From the NCBI GenBank assembly GCA_021325655.1, contig JAJPGT010000088.1:124001-188000 (forward strand): DNA of 64,000 nucleotides. The letters run 5' to 3'. This DNA is from Pseudomonadota bacterium (lineage in GTDB: Bacteria; Chloroflexota; UBA6077; JAJPGT01). This document shows positions 50,876-59,550 of the stretch, piece by piece. The notes under the pieces were generated by a model that was given only the letters and a program-made list of their open reading frames with translations, was not told where the DNA came from and made no database searches. Both the position numbers and the translations under genes were made by a program. Within the stretch, counting starts at the first letter, position 1, and every line of letters begins with the position of its first letter.

Positions 50876-52552
50876 CTACTCGTCGATGAACTGCCTGTAG
50901 GTGCTCAGCGTATAGCAGGCCTGGGGCGGCCGCGCGCGCAGCGCCTTCACGATGAGCTTCATGGTTAGCCGCACCGCCTCCATCTTGTCGCGCACCGCCG
51001 GGTCGCGCTGCAGGATGGTGTTCAGGTCGTAGCAGGCCGCCGCCTGGTACATCGTCCGAAACAGTTCGAACTCCTCCCAGAGCGTCTCGGGGACATCCGG
51101 CGCTGCCAGCATCACTTCGTACAGGGGCCGGTCCTCCTGCGCCGCCCGGGCCTCCAGCGCCTGGATGTAGCGCTTCTCGCTGATGTCATCGGTCGCGCGG
51201 TAGTTGTTGTAGGCGATCTCGCGGGTCCCGTAGGGCGTATTGCCGATCAGCAGCCGCTCCATGAAGCGGTTGAGCGACAGACGCTCGAGCACGACCTCGT
51301 CAGACGGATCGCGCTTGAGCAGGAACAGCGCGCTGACGTGCAGCGGCTCCAGCGGATTGGTGAAGACGCGCTCGCGGCCGAACGCGCGGGTTACGTCGAG
51401 CATGGCCCGGGCGTTGTCGAAGGCGTACAGCCGGGCCAGAATCCGCCGCGCCTCGTCCGGGCCCAGCTCGCTGAAGTAGCGGCGGGTGGCCTCGTCGCGG
51501 CTCTCCAGCACCAGCCGGGTCAGGTCGTCGAGCAGCCGTTGGTGAGTGGCGAGGAACGCCGGGGTCACGTCGGGGACGTTCTCCAGCTTGGCGTGGGCGA
51601 GGTCGATCCCCGCCTCCGGGAAGTTCTCGACCAGGTTGGTGCGCAGGTAGAAGACCTTCTCGGAGATGTAGGCATAGGCGCGGGGGCCGGCCGCGACATC
51701 CAGGTCGCTGGTGCGGAGTGAGAGGTCCTGGTTGTCCAGCGTCAGCGCCACCAGCGGCGCATCCACCCCGGGGTGCTCGTCCAGCCAGCGGAAGCAGCGG
51801 TAGCCGCGCACCACCGAGCCATCCGGGGTCGCGATCTCCCGCGGCCCCACCAGGCGGCCGTCGCGCGTCTGGTACAGGTACCGCACGTAGACCCAGTCGT
51901 CGGAGTGGAAGCGGGTGTTGGGATACTGCATCAGGCCATAGGAGGACGTGCTCTTCCCGGTGCCGGTGGGGGCGATGTAGATCACCCCCTGGCCGTCCAG
52001 CTCCACGCCGGCGCAGTGCAGCGAGTGGATCCCGTACTCGTCGGCGAGCACCCGGCCGACGGCGCCAAGCACCCAGGACTTGAGCTGGCCATAGTAGCTC
52101 GTATTGAAGAAGATCACCATGTTGGCGGCGCGGCTGTAGTACGCCGCCTCTGGCTGATCCGCCACGCCGCCAAAGGCGAGCACCGTGACGGCGGGCCGCT
52201 CCGGCGGCGGGACGCCGGTAGCCGCCTGCCAGTCGTTCGGGCTGAACCAGTTGTCGCGCCAGAAGTCGATCAGGTGAGGGCTGTTCGTGTAGGCGCGCAC
52301 CCGGATGCCGTGGATGACCACGTCGAACGCGGTCGTCTGTCCCGGGTGGTCCACCATCCACTGGAGCGCGGAGTTCAGCAGCGCCTCGCGCTTCCCCGGA
52401 GCACTGTCGATCGTCTTGTCGTAGACGCTTGTGCGGCTCTTGGTGCGGGTAATGGTGTTCGACAGACCAAGCGGCGTGCCGGGCCACTCGATCGCGTCTG
52501 GCGGATGGGGAGGGGGAAAGACGTACTCGACCGCGTCACGGGTAGCAACCAT
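50876..52552 (-). CDS. PEPCK/HPr-kinase-like P-loop protein of unknown function
   Basis: From the ATG at 52550-52552 (AAGGAGG upstream) the protein has 558 residues. The centre carries GIHSLHCAGVELDGQGVIYIAPTGTGKST (P-loop near residue 205) followed by FHSDDW, the layout of HPr kinase and PEP carboxykinase nucleotide sites. The N-terminal 190 residues (YVFPPPHPPDAIEWPGTP) and the C-terminal helical 200 residues match nothing I know. It is not a normal PckA (catalytic Arg and Lys motifs are not recognisable). Lying between mdh and idh it may phosphorylate or regulate a central-carbon protein; this is inference. Confidence 0.7.
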   Translation of the reverse strand: MVATRDAVEYVFPPPHPPDAIEWPGTPLGLSNTITRTKSRTSVYDKTIDSAPGKREALLNSALQWMVDHPGQTTAFDVVIHGIRVRAYTNSPHLIDFWRDNWFSPNDWQAATGVPPPERPAVTVLAFGGVADQPEAAYYSRAANMVIFFNTSYYGQLKSWVLGAVGRVLADEYGIHSLHCAGVELDGQGVIYIAPTGTGKSTSSYGLMQYPNTRFHSDDWVYVRYLYQTRDGRLVGPREIATPDGSVVRGYRCFRWLDEHPGVDAPLVALTLDNQDLSLRTSDLDVAAGPRAYAYISEKVFYLRTNLVENFPEAGIDLAHAKLENVPDVTPAFLATHQRLLDDLTRLVLESRDEATRRYFSELGPDEARRILARLYAFDNARAMLDVTRAFGRERVFTNPLEPLHVSALFLLKRDPSDEVVLERLSLNRFMERLLIGNTPYGTREIAYNNYRATDDISEKRYIQALEARAAQEDRPLYEVMLAAPDVPETLWEEFELFRTMYQAAACYDLNTILQRDPAVRDKMEAVRLTMKLIVKALRARPPQACYTLSTYRQFIDE

Positions 52553-52669
52553 CGCTTCCTCCTTGAAACGGCGCCCACCAGCACGCGCCGCCACCCGGGC
52601 ACCGTTGCCCACTGGCTCTCCTCGCCGAAGCCCCGAGCGAGGTGCTCAGCATGCCCCGCGCTCGGGATG

Positions 52670-53590
52670 CTAGAGTCCAACCGATTCGATCGCTTCGCGG
52701 AGGACCCGGTAGGAGCTGCGCAACGCCTCCAGCTCGGCGTCCGTGAGCGGCGGCTCCAGTACCTGCTCTCGACCGCCTCGCCCGATGACGCAGGGCAGCG
52801 ATAGCGCGACGTTGCTCATCCCTAGCTGCCCCTCCAGCAGCGTCGACACCGGGAGAATCCGCTTCTGGTCGAAGACGATCGCCCGCAGCAGCTCGACGAT
52901 CATCGGCGCGACCGCATAGAACGTGCCGCCCTTGCGCTTGATCACCTCCGCGCCGGCGAACCGGGTCGCCTGCACCACCTCGTCGATGAGCTGCTCGGTC
53001 ACCCCCGGGAATCGCGCCAGCGGGATTCCGGCCACCGACCCGCTGCTGGTCCAGGCCGCCATACTGTCGCCGTGCTCACCGAGCATGTAGACATAGACCT
53101 GGTCCGGCGAGACGTTAAGCCGCTGCCCAAGCAGCGAGCGGAAGCGCACGCTGTCCAGCAGCGTCCCGGTTCCGATCACCTTGCTGGTCGCGAGCCCGCT
53201 GCTGCGAACCGCCTGGTAGGTCAGCACGTCGACCGGATTGGCAACCATCACCAGGAAGTAGTCGCGGCTGTGCTTGTTCAGCTCCTCCAGCACGTCCTTC
53301 ATCAGGTCGACGTTCTTGCGGAGCAGGTCCAGCCGCGTCTCCCCTGGCTTGCGGGGGATGCCGGCGGTGACGACGACAATGTCCGACCCCTCAGTGGCGT
53401 CGTAATTCGGCCCGCTGAACACCACCCGGCGGGCCAGGGAGGTTCCGTGTAACAGGTCGAGGATCTCCCCTTCGGCCCGTTCGCCCATCACATCGACGAC
53501 CGCGAGCTCGTCGACCCAGCTTTCGCGCACGAGCTGAAACAACGTGGTCGATCCTACTCGGCCAGCGCCGCCCACTACCGAGATCTTCAT
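52670..53590 (-). CDS. mdh: Malate dehydrogenase (LDH-like family)
   Basis: Oxidises malate to oxaloacetate with NAD in the TCA cycle. The 306 residues show the NAD site VVGGAGRVGSTTLF, the substrate loop GIPRKPGETR (Arg at the position where lactate dehydrogenases have Gln, so malate), VANPVDVLTY and the catalytic His in GEHGDS. GAGGGAG precedes the ATG. It leads an apparent operon with the P-loop protein and isocitrate dehydrogenase. Confidence 0.94.
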   Translation of the reverse strand: MKISVVGGAGRVGSTTLFQLVRESWVDELAVVDVMGERAEGEILDLLHGTSLARRVVFSGPNYDATEGSDIVVVTAGIPRKPGETRLDLLRKNVDLMKDVLEELNKHSRDYFLVMVANPVDVLTYQAVRSSGLATSKVIGTGTLLDSVRFRSLLGQRLNVSPDQVYVYMLGEHGDSMAAWTSSGSVAGIPLARFPGVTEQLIDEVVQATRFAGAEVIKRKGGTFYAVAPMIVELLRAIVFDQKRILPVSTLLEGQLGMSNVALSLPCVIGRGGREQVLEPPLTDAELEALRSSYRVLREAIESVGL

Positions 53591-53672
53591 CTGTCTCCCT
53601 CAGCGCAGCCTGGCCGTGACGCCTCCGCGCGCGGGTCACGGCGAGCCGGGCCTCTCGGTCCTCTCCCTTCAC

Positions 53673-53701
53673 GGTATACCGGCCCACTCCCGGCCCGTCA
53701 A
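53673..53701 (-). promoter_or_regulatory. Promoter of the mdh operon
   Basis: Minus-strand -35 TTGACG (53696-53701), 17-base spacer and -10 TATACC (53673-53678). Transcription would start near 53666, giving a 75-base leader. A plus-strand -10 TATACT at 53744-53749 (TTGCTT 19 bases upstream) may drive the divergent histidine kinase gene. Confidence 0.65.
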
Positions 53702-53901
53702 TCCTGTGACCACCGGGCTTGCTTTCCCTTCACGCTCTCGCCATATACTCCAAGCCACGCGGAGCAAACGAACCTCTTGGCGTGTGCCGTGGCCTCCATC
53801 ATACCCATGTCATCACCGGTCCGTTGATCGCTCCTCCTAGCGTGAGCATCCGCCGGCCACTGCGCGCCACCACGCGCCCGTGTTTGCCAAGGGAGTATCC
53901 G

Positions 53902-55497
53902 GTGAGCCTACCGCTGGTTGCCCTCTTCAATGACCCGTGGGATCTCGTCTTTCATGGCGCCAATTTCACCATCGCCGTCGCCTATTTTTGCATCGCGGCG
54001 CTCGTCGGGCTGGGACTCTGGCGCGAGCGCCAGCGCGGGCTGAATCCGCTCGGGCTGGCCACCGCGGGCATCTTTTTCACCTGCGGCCTGGGGCACGTGG
54101 TCCACGCGTTCACCTCGCACATCATCGTGAATGCCGGCGCGACCTCGATCCCAGCCTTCGTGCGGTCGTACGTCGAGATCGCCCGCGTCCAGGTAGTCGC
54201 CGACGCGCTCACCGTCGTCCCGGCGCTGACCTTCCTCTCGCTCCGACGCAAGTTCGGGCTGATCGCCAGTGGCGAGAGCGTCATTCTGGACTATCAGCGG
54301 GCGCTGGGGCAGCGCGAGCGGGAGCGGCAGGCGCTGACAGACGCGCTGGCCGACGCGCTCATCTCCACCAATGCGCGTGGCGAGATCACCGTGGTCAACG
54401 TCGCCGCGGGGGAGCTGTTGGGACGGAGCCGCCAGTCGCTGCTGGGCCAGCCGATCACCTCCCTGTTCGAGCATCCCGCGGAGGCCGAGGGCTACCTGCG
54501 CGCGCTGGCCGGGCCGGTCGTCAACGTCGAAGCCACCCTGCGGCGCGCGGACGGGACGCTGATCCCGGTCAGCATCAACGCCAACCCGGTCCGCGACCAC
54601 GAGGACCGCGTGGTGGGCATCGTGGGGATCGCCCGAGATATTCGCGAGCAGAAGCTGATCGAGGCGGAGCGCCGCGCCTACACTGCCCGCCTGGAGGCGG
54701 AGGTCGCGGCGCGAACGCGCGAGCTCCAGGAGGTGAACGCCGAGCTGGAGAGCTTTGCCTACTCCATCTCGCATGATCTGCGCGCGCCGCTGCGGACGAT
54801 CGCCGGCTTCGCCCAGGCGGTGGCCGAGGAGTACGCGGACGCGCTGGACGAGCAAGGGCGGGGCTACCTGGCGCGGGTGCAGAACGGGGTGCGCCGCATG
54901 GGCGGGCTGATCGACGATCTGCTCACCTTCTCCCGACTCGCCCGGCGCGATCTGCACACCCGGATGACGGATCTCAATCGCACCGTGACCGAGGTGATCG
55001 GGGACCTCAAGCTGGAGATCGACCGGGCCGGGGTGCAGCTAGAGGTCGGCCCCCTGCCGACGGTGCGCTGCGATGGCGGGGTGATCGGGCAGGTGTTCCA
55101 GAATCTGCTCACCAACGCGATCAAGTATCGCCGCCAGGACGGAGAGGCGCGGATCGAGATCGGCGCCCAGGAGCATGCGGACGAGTACCTGATCTGGGTC
55201 CGCGACAATGGCATCGGGTTCGACATGCGCTACCATGACAAGATCTGGCAGGTGTTCCAGCGCCTGCACGGGCATGGCACGTTCGAGGGAACCGGGATCG
55301 GGCTGGCGATCGTGCGCCGCATTATCGAGCGCCATGGTGGCCGAACCTGGGCGGAGTCCAGCCCCGGCCAGGGCGCAACGTTCTCCTTCACGCTCCCGAA
55401 GCAGCCGCCCGCGGCGCCGGCGTCCGACGAGCAGCAGACCGCGCCCCTCTCGATCGCGCCGAGCCGGCCGGCGCTCGTGGTGCCCAGCCCGGCCTAG
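53902..55497 (+). CDS. Ethylene-receptor-like sensor histidine kinase
   Basis: From the GTG at 53902 (GGGAG 6 bases upstream) the protein has 531 residues. Three N-terminal membrane helices (about residues 22-40, 50-70, 92-113) resemble the ethylene-binding domain of plant ETR1: FTIAVAYF matches FIAIAYF and TCGLGHVVH matches LCGATHLIN, so Cys61 and His65 correspond to the copper ligands Cys65 and His69. The residue equivalent to Asp25 is Asn21; Tyr28 matches Tyr32. A PAS domain (145-255), a coiled linker, HisKA with His291 in SISHDLRAP and a HATPase_c domain follow. The next gene encodes an Rcp1-type response regulator. Confidence 0.85.
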   Translation: MSLPLVALFNDPWDLVFHGANFTIAVAYFCIAALVGLGLWRERQRGLNPLGLATAGIFFTCGLGHVVHAFTSHIIVNAGATSIPAFVRSYVEIARVQVVADALTVVPALTFLSLRRKFGLIASGESVILDYQRALGQRERERQALTDALADALISTNARGEITVVNVAAGELLGRSRQSLLGQPITSLFEHPAEAEGYLRALAGPVVNVEATLRRADGTLIPVSINANPVRDHEDRVVGIVGIARDIREQKLIEAERRAYTARLEAEVAARTRELQEVNAELESFAYSISHDLRAPLRTIAGFAQAVAEEYADALDEQGRGYLARVQNGVRRMGGLIDDLLTFSRLARRDLHTRMTDLNRTVTEVIGDLKLEIDRAGVQLEVGPLPTVRCDGGVIGQVFQNLLTNAIKYRRQDGEARIEIGAQEHADEYLIWVRDNGIGFDMRYHDKIWQVFQRLHGHGTFEGTGIGLAIVRRIIERHGGRTWAESSPGQGATFSFTLPKQPPAAPASDEQQTAPLSIAPSRPALVVPSPA

Positions 55498-55504
55498 GAG
55501 CGCG

Positions 55505-55963
55505 ATGGACGCCCCGGGAGCATGCTCGGCAGCACCCATCCTGCTGGTGGAGGACGACGAGGGCGAGGTCCAGCTCACGCTCCGTGCCTTCAAGCGCGCC
55601 GGATTTGCCAACCCGATTTCCGTCGTCCACGACGGCGCGCAGGCGCTAGACTATCTGTTCCAGCGTGGCGACTTCGCCGACCCCGCCGCGGCGCCGCGCC
55701 CGACACTGGTGCTGCTGGACCTGAAGATGCCACGCCTCGATGGTCTGGAGGTGTTGCGCGAGCTGAAACGGGCGCCGGTGAAGCGCCGCATCCCGGTGGT
55801 GGTGCTCACCTCCTCGCGCCACGAGACAGACCTCGCGGCCGCCTATGACCTGGGAGCCAACGCCTACGTAGTGAAGCCGGTCGAGTTCGAGCAGTTCGTC
55901 CAGGCGGTGCAGCAGATCGGGCTGTTCTGGATTGCGACCGTCGAGCCGCCACCGCTCGGCTGA
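55505..55963 (+). CDS. Single-domain response regulator (Rcp1 type)
   Basis: A 152-residue receiver without output domain: acidic pocket LLVEDDEGEVQLTLRAF, phosphoacceptor Asp72 in LLDLKMPRLDG, TSSRHETDL and the Lys in YVVKPVEF. The loop between beta-2 and alpha-3 and the QQIGLFW C-terminus resemble Rcp1 regulators that pair with phytochrome-type kinases. The ATG at 55505 lies 7 bases after the histidine kinase stop. Confidence 0.93.
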   Translation: MDAPGACSAAPILLVEDDEGEVQLTLRAFKRAGFANPISVVHDGAQALDYLFQRGDFADPAAAPRPTLVLLDLKMPRLDGLEVLRELKRAPVKRRIPVVVLTSSRHETDLAAAYDLGANAYVVKPVEFEQFVQAVQQIGLFWIATVEPPPLG

Positions 55964-55968
55964 CTCGC

Positions 55969-57981
55969 ATGGCCATGGAAGAGCGTCATCCAGCTCCAGT
56001 GCCACTGCGCGTCCTCCTGATCGAGGACGAGCCTGACGACGCCGTGCTGACGCTGCGCTACTTCCAGCGCTATGCTCCGCATGTTCGGCTTACGACCGTC
56101 CATTGTGGCGGCGAGGGGCTCGAGGCAGCGCGCAGCGGCCAGTACGACGCCGCCATCCTGGACCACGCGCTTCCCGACATGGACGGACTGGCGGTGCTCG
56201 GGGAGCTCGTGCGGCTGGAGATCCCCACGCTGGTGGTGACCGGGCGCGGCGATCAGCGCACCGCGGTGGCGGCGATGAAGGCGGGAGCAGTCGACTATAT
56301 CGTCAAGGACGATGGCTACCTGGCGCTGCTCCCCGAGGCCCTGTCCGCTGCGCTCACCCGATCCGCGCTGCGAGCAGAGAACCGCCGCCTGCAGGCCGAG
56401 CTCGCCCGCCGCGCGACGGAGGCCGAGGCACACGCGGCACGCAGCGCCGCACTCTCGGAAATCCTGGCGCTCATCACGCTCACCACGGACGTGCCGGCGA
56501 TGCTGGCCAACGTGCTGCCCCGCCTGGCGCGCGTGCTCGATGCGCCGTTCGGGTGCGTGCTGCGCATCAGCCCCGACGACGGCAGGCTCACGCTACACGC
56601 CGCGGTGGGCTTGCCAATCCAGACGGCTGCACCGCTGCCTCCGCTCGACCAGCTTCCAACGCTGCGGGCAGCGCTGGCAGGGCGGGCGCCCAAGATGCTG
56701 GAGCAGCCGCCCGCGCCACCGGGTGGGCCACTGGCACGCTTCGGGCCGAACACGCTGGTCCTGCCCCTGCTCGACGAGACAATCCTGCACGGCGCGATCC
56801 TGCTCGGCCGAGAACGGCAGCACGAGCGCTTTGGTGGGGACGCCCTCGCCTTCGCCCGCGACGTTATGGGCCCGCTCGCGCTGGCGATCGCCCGTGGACG
56901 GATGGTGGAGGCGCTTGTTGCCGAGGGCAAGCGGCTGCACGCCATCCTCAACAGCATGGGCGACGCGCTGTGCGCCTTCGACCGCCAGGGGCGGCTGGTG
57001 CTGCGCAACGCCGCGGCTGAATCGCTGCCTCTCTGCCCCATCAAGCTGGGCGACTCCGGGGTAGAGCACATGGCGTTGTATCCGCTCCAGGACGCGCACG
57101 GCCGCCCGCTGCCCCCGGAGAGCCATCCGCTGGCGCGGGCCCTCCGCGGCGAGCAGGTCGTGAACCTGGAGATCAACGTCCCTCACCCTGACGGCAGGCG
57201 CAGTGTCGTCGCCATCACCGCGACCCCGCTCTTGGATGCGAGTGAGCAGGTTCAGGGGGCGGTGCTCGTCTATCGCGACGTCACCGCGGCGCGGGCGCTG
57301 GAGCGCGCCAAGGACGAATTCCTGGACCTGGCCAGCCACGAGCTGAAGACCCCGCTGACCAGCCTCAAAGGCTACGCCGAGCTGCTCCTGCGGCGCCTCG
57401 GCGGCACCACCAGCGAGGCCGGCGTGCTGCTCAAGCAGATCGAGCGCCAGGTAGACCACATGGCCCGCCTGATCAATCACCTGCTCGAAGTCACCGCCAT
57501 TCACGCGGATCGTCTCCGGCTCCGGCCCGAACCGCTCGACCTGGCCGAGCTGGCTCGCGACGTGGCTAGCCGGCTTCACGCCCTGTCCCCCCAGCACCGG
57601 CTGGAAGTCATCGCTTCGGCACCGGTCGAGGTGCGGGGAGACCGCGAGCAACTGGCGATGGTGATCACGAACCTGGTCGAGAACGCGGTGAAGTTCTCGC
57701 CGGCCGGAGGAACGGTGACCGTCGTCGTCGAGGCCACCGCCACGCTCGCGCGGCTGGCGGTGGCGGATACGGGCGTTGGCATCCCGACGGAACGGCAGCC
57801 CGAGCTGTTCGCCCGCTTCCACCAGCTCGACGCTTCGCGGACGCGCCGCTACGGCGGCCTGGGGCTGGGCCTGTACGTGAGCCGAGCGCTGGTCGAGCTG
57901 CACGGCGGCTCGATGGGGGTCCAGAGCGAACCGGGCCACGGCAGCATCTTCTCGTTCGTGCTCCCACGGGAGACAGCGTGA
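55969..57981 (+). CDS. Receiver-GAF-PAS hybrid histidine kinase
   Basis: A 670-residue soluble protein. An N-terminal receiver (residues 10-130, phosphoacceptor Asp65 in ILDHALPDMDG) is followed by a GAF-like domain (about 165-310), a PAS-like domain (about 320-440), HisKA with His457 in LASHELKTPL and a HATPase_c domain with NLVENAVKFSP and DTGVGIP. It starts 6 bases after the single-domain regulator and probably receives or relays its signal. Its stop overlaps the next start as GTGA. Confidence 0.93.
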   Translation: MAMEERHPAPVPLRVLLIEDEPDDAVLTLRYFQRYAPHVRLTTVHCGGEGLEAARSGQYDAAILDHALPDMDGLAVLGELVRLEIPTLVVTGRGDQRTAVAAMKAGAVDYIVKDDGYLALLPEALSAALTRSALRAENRRLQAELARRATEAEAHAARSAALSEILALITLTTDVPAMLANVLPRLARVLDAPFGCVLRISPDDGRLTLHAAVGLPIQTAAPLPPLDQLPTLRAALAGRAPKMLEQPPAPPGGPLARFGPNTLVLPLLDETILHGAILLGRERQHERFGGDALAFARDVMGPLALAIARGRMVEALVAEGKRLHAILNSMGDALCAFDRQGRLVLRNAAAESLPLCPIKLGDSGVEHMALYPLQDAHGRPLPPESHPLARALRGEQVVNLEINVPHPDGRRSVVAITATPLLDASEQVQGAVLVYRDVTAARALERAKDEFLDLASHELKTPLTSLKGYAELLLRRLGGTTSEAGVLLKQIERQVDHMARLINHLLEVTAIHADRLRLRPEPLDLAELARDVASRLHALSPQHRLEVIASAPVEVRGDREQLAMVITNLVENAVKFSPAGGTVTVVVEATATLARLAVADTGVGIPTERQPELFARFHQLDASRTRRYGGLGLGLYVSRALVELHGGSMGVQSEPGHGSIFSFVLPRETA

Positions 57982-58481
57982 GGACGATCGGCCACCGGGA
58001 ACCCGCCACCGGGGAGCAGCCCGAGCACGCGCCAACGGGACGCCGCCGGGCGCTCTGGCAGCTCCGCCCGACCCGTGTGCTGGGCGCGCCGCTCCACGCG
58101 CGCCTCACCGCGGTGCCGCTGGTACTCGTCCCCACCGCGCTGGCGATGGACGTGCTCCGCCTCGCCACCGGGGATCCGGCTTGGACCGGGCACGCCTGGG
58201 CAGCGCTGCTGTTCGCACTGCTCGCGGGGGTGCTCTCGGTCTGTCCGGGCTTTGTCGACCTGGTGATGATCGGGATTCGCGGCGACGCCGGCGGGCCGGC
58301 GCTGCTACACGCCGCTGGCGGCTTCCTGATCCCCCTCGTTGTCACGGCAGACTGGGGCCTGCATGCCAGCGAGCAGCTCTGGCTACCGCTGCTGGCGAGC
58401 GTGGTAGCCACCGCGGCAAGCTGGGCACAGGCCTGGCTCGGGCGTCAGGTACGGGGCAGCGGGTGTGAGCTGGTTGCGTAG
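57978..58481 (+). CDS. DUF2231-type membrane protein
   Basis: A 167-residue protein starting at GTG within a GTGA overlap (57978-57981). After a polar 35-residue N-terminus it has about four hydrophobic segments (LTAVPLVLVPTALAMDVL, AWAALLFALLAGVLSV, LLHAAGGFLIPLVV, LWLPLLASVVATAA). The HARLTAVPLVLVPTALAMDVLRLATGD pattern is like DUF2231 proteins; function unknown. It may be part of the two-component operon. Confidence 0.75.
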   Translation: MRTIGHREPATGEQPEHAPTGRRRALWQLRPTRVLGAPLHARLTAVPLVLVPTALAMDVLRLATGDPAWTGHAWAALLFALLAGVLSVCPGFVDLVMIGIRGDAGGPALLHAAGGFLIPLVVTADWGLHASEQLWLPLLASVVATAASWAQAWLGRQVRGSGCELVA

Positions 58482-58599
58482 GGCCTGGCGGGCGAAGTTT
58501 CGCACGGGCCCCAGGAGAGGCCGGGCCAGTCGCGTCGCCTGAACGAGATCATGCCTGAGGCGTCCAGGATCCAGCGTCCCGACCTGCCCTCCGCTACGA

Positions 58600-59030
58600 A
58601 TCGGCCGCGGGTCATGTCCGCTCGCCGCTCGTCACCCGGGACAACAGCAGGGCGACCAGAATGATCGTCCCAAACGAGGCATCGATCCAGAATGGTGGGA
58701 TCTGCGACATGGAATGCCGGCTCGATCCAGGGTGAAGCTGAGGACGGTTCAGGCCGCGTTCGGAGCCAGCTTGGGCTGCCACCTGGCCGGTCGGGCGATG
58801 ACCTGGAAGGTGGGGAAGCTCGCCTTCATGCAGTCTTCAAAGCCCTTGTGCGATCCTGGGCGTTCTTCGTCACCAGATCGCCTTACAAGCGCTGGGACCT
58901 TCCCCCTTGCCGTTGAGCGCCTTGCCGCTTGCCAGGCAAGCGGTCTCGCCCATGCGCAGGTTGTCCGCCCGGACCACCATGGAGGCCCCGCCGTCCTAGG
59001 GGCGTCGTCGATCGTGGCCACCCTTTCCCC
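58600..59030 (-). pseudogene. Decayed sugar ABC transporter locus (binding protein plus permease tail)
   Basis: The 660-base gap 58482-59141 has no intact gene, but minus-strand frames preserve fragments. Around 58730-58985 I read VVRADNLRMGETACLASGKALNGKG and GSHKGFEDCMKASFPTFQVI, typical of ribose/rhizopine-type periplasmic binding proteins, interrupted by frameshifts and by a TGA where AAQTVL is expected (near 58759). Immediately downstream, near 58610-58705, MSQIPPFWIDASFGTIILV resembles the C-terminus of an RbsC-type permease. The two pieces seem joined by a deletion. Confidence 0.6.
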
Positions 59031-59106
59031 TGTTCGCTCCGCCCACCCCGAGGGACAACCTCGGGTGCACCCGGTGTGCTCGGTCGGCGCGATTGCGCCG
59101 GCAGGC

Positions 59107-59135
59107 TTGACCGAGGCACGGCCATCGGCTAATAT
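59107..59135 (+). promoter_or_regulatory. arsR promoter (leaderless)
   Basis: -35 TTGACC (59107-59112), 17-base spacer, -10 TAATAT (59130-59135). Six bases later comes the arsR ATG, so transcription should start at or next to the start codon. Confidence 0.75.
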
Positions 59136-59151
59136 GTTGACATGCTTCAAC
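59136..59151. promoter_or_regulatory. ArsR operator 1 over the arsR start
   Basis: GTTGAC-ATGC-TTCAAC, an inverted repeat with one mismatch, starts right after the -10 and covers the start codon. It matches the operator-like palindrome before arsM (59502-59521). Confidence 0.55.
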
Positions 59152-59489
59152 ACATAGACGATGACACGCGAATCGACGCCTGCTGTTTGGCGCCCGAGGT
59201 GCAGACGCTGCGGCAGCACCTGGTGGCCAGCCGGGAGATGCTGATGGCGCTGGCGGATCCGGCCCGCCAGGACCTAGTGCAACTGCTGGCTCGCGGAGAG
59301 CGCAACGTCAGCGAGATCGTGGCGCACATCAGTCTCAGCCGCCCCACGGTTTCCCATCACCTCGGGGTGCTGCGCCGGGCTGGCCTGGTCCGCGCTCGCA
59401 AGCAGGGCAAGGAGGTATTCTATCGGCTGGACAAAGCGCGGATCACCAGGACCCTGGAAGGGCTGCTGGAGAGTCTGAACTGCTGCTGA
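59142..59489 (+). CDS. arsR: ArsR-family arsenic-responsive repressor
   Basis: A 115-residue winged-helix repressor with LMALADPARQDLVQLLARGE, the recognition helix SLSRPTVSHHLGVLRRAGLV and the wing KQGKEVFYRLD. A Cys pair at C14-C15 near the N-terminus resembles the As(III) site of the Corynebacterium type ArsR, and a second pair (NCC) ends the protein. It precedes arsM, so it probably represses arsR-arsM until arsenite binds. No ribosome binding site precedes the ATG, consistent with a leaderless mRNA. Confidence 0.93.
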   Translation: MLQHIDDDTRIDACCLAPEVQTLRQHLVASREMLMALADPARQDLVQLLARGERNVSEIVAHISLSRPTVSHHLGVLRRAGLVRARKQGKEVFYRLDKARITRTLEGLLESLNCC

Positions 59490-59501
59490 GGCCCTTCATA
59501 C

Positions 59502-59521
59502 CCGTTGACGCATGTCAACGG
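59502..59521. promoter_or_regulatory. ArsR operator 2 before arsM
   Basis: A 20-base perfect palindrome with half-sites GTTGAC and GTCAAC (spacer GCAT) lies between arsR and arsM. It shares the GTTGAC half-site with operator 1. Confidence 0.6.
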
Positions 59522-59550
59522 ATCGACTGAACGAAGGAGCGTGTCCGGCG

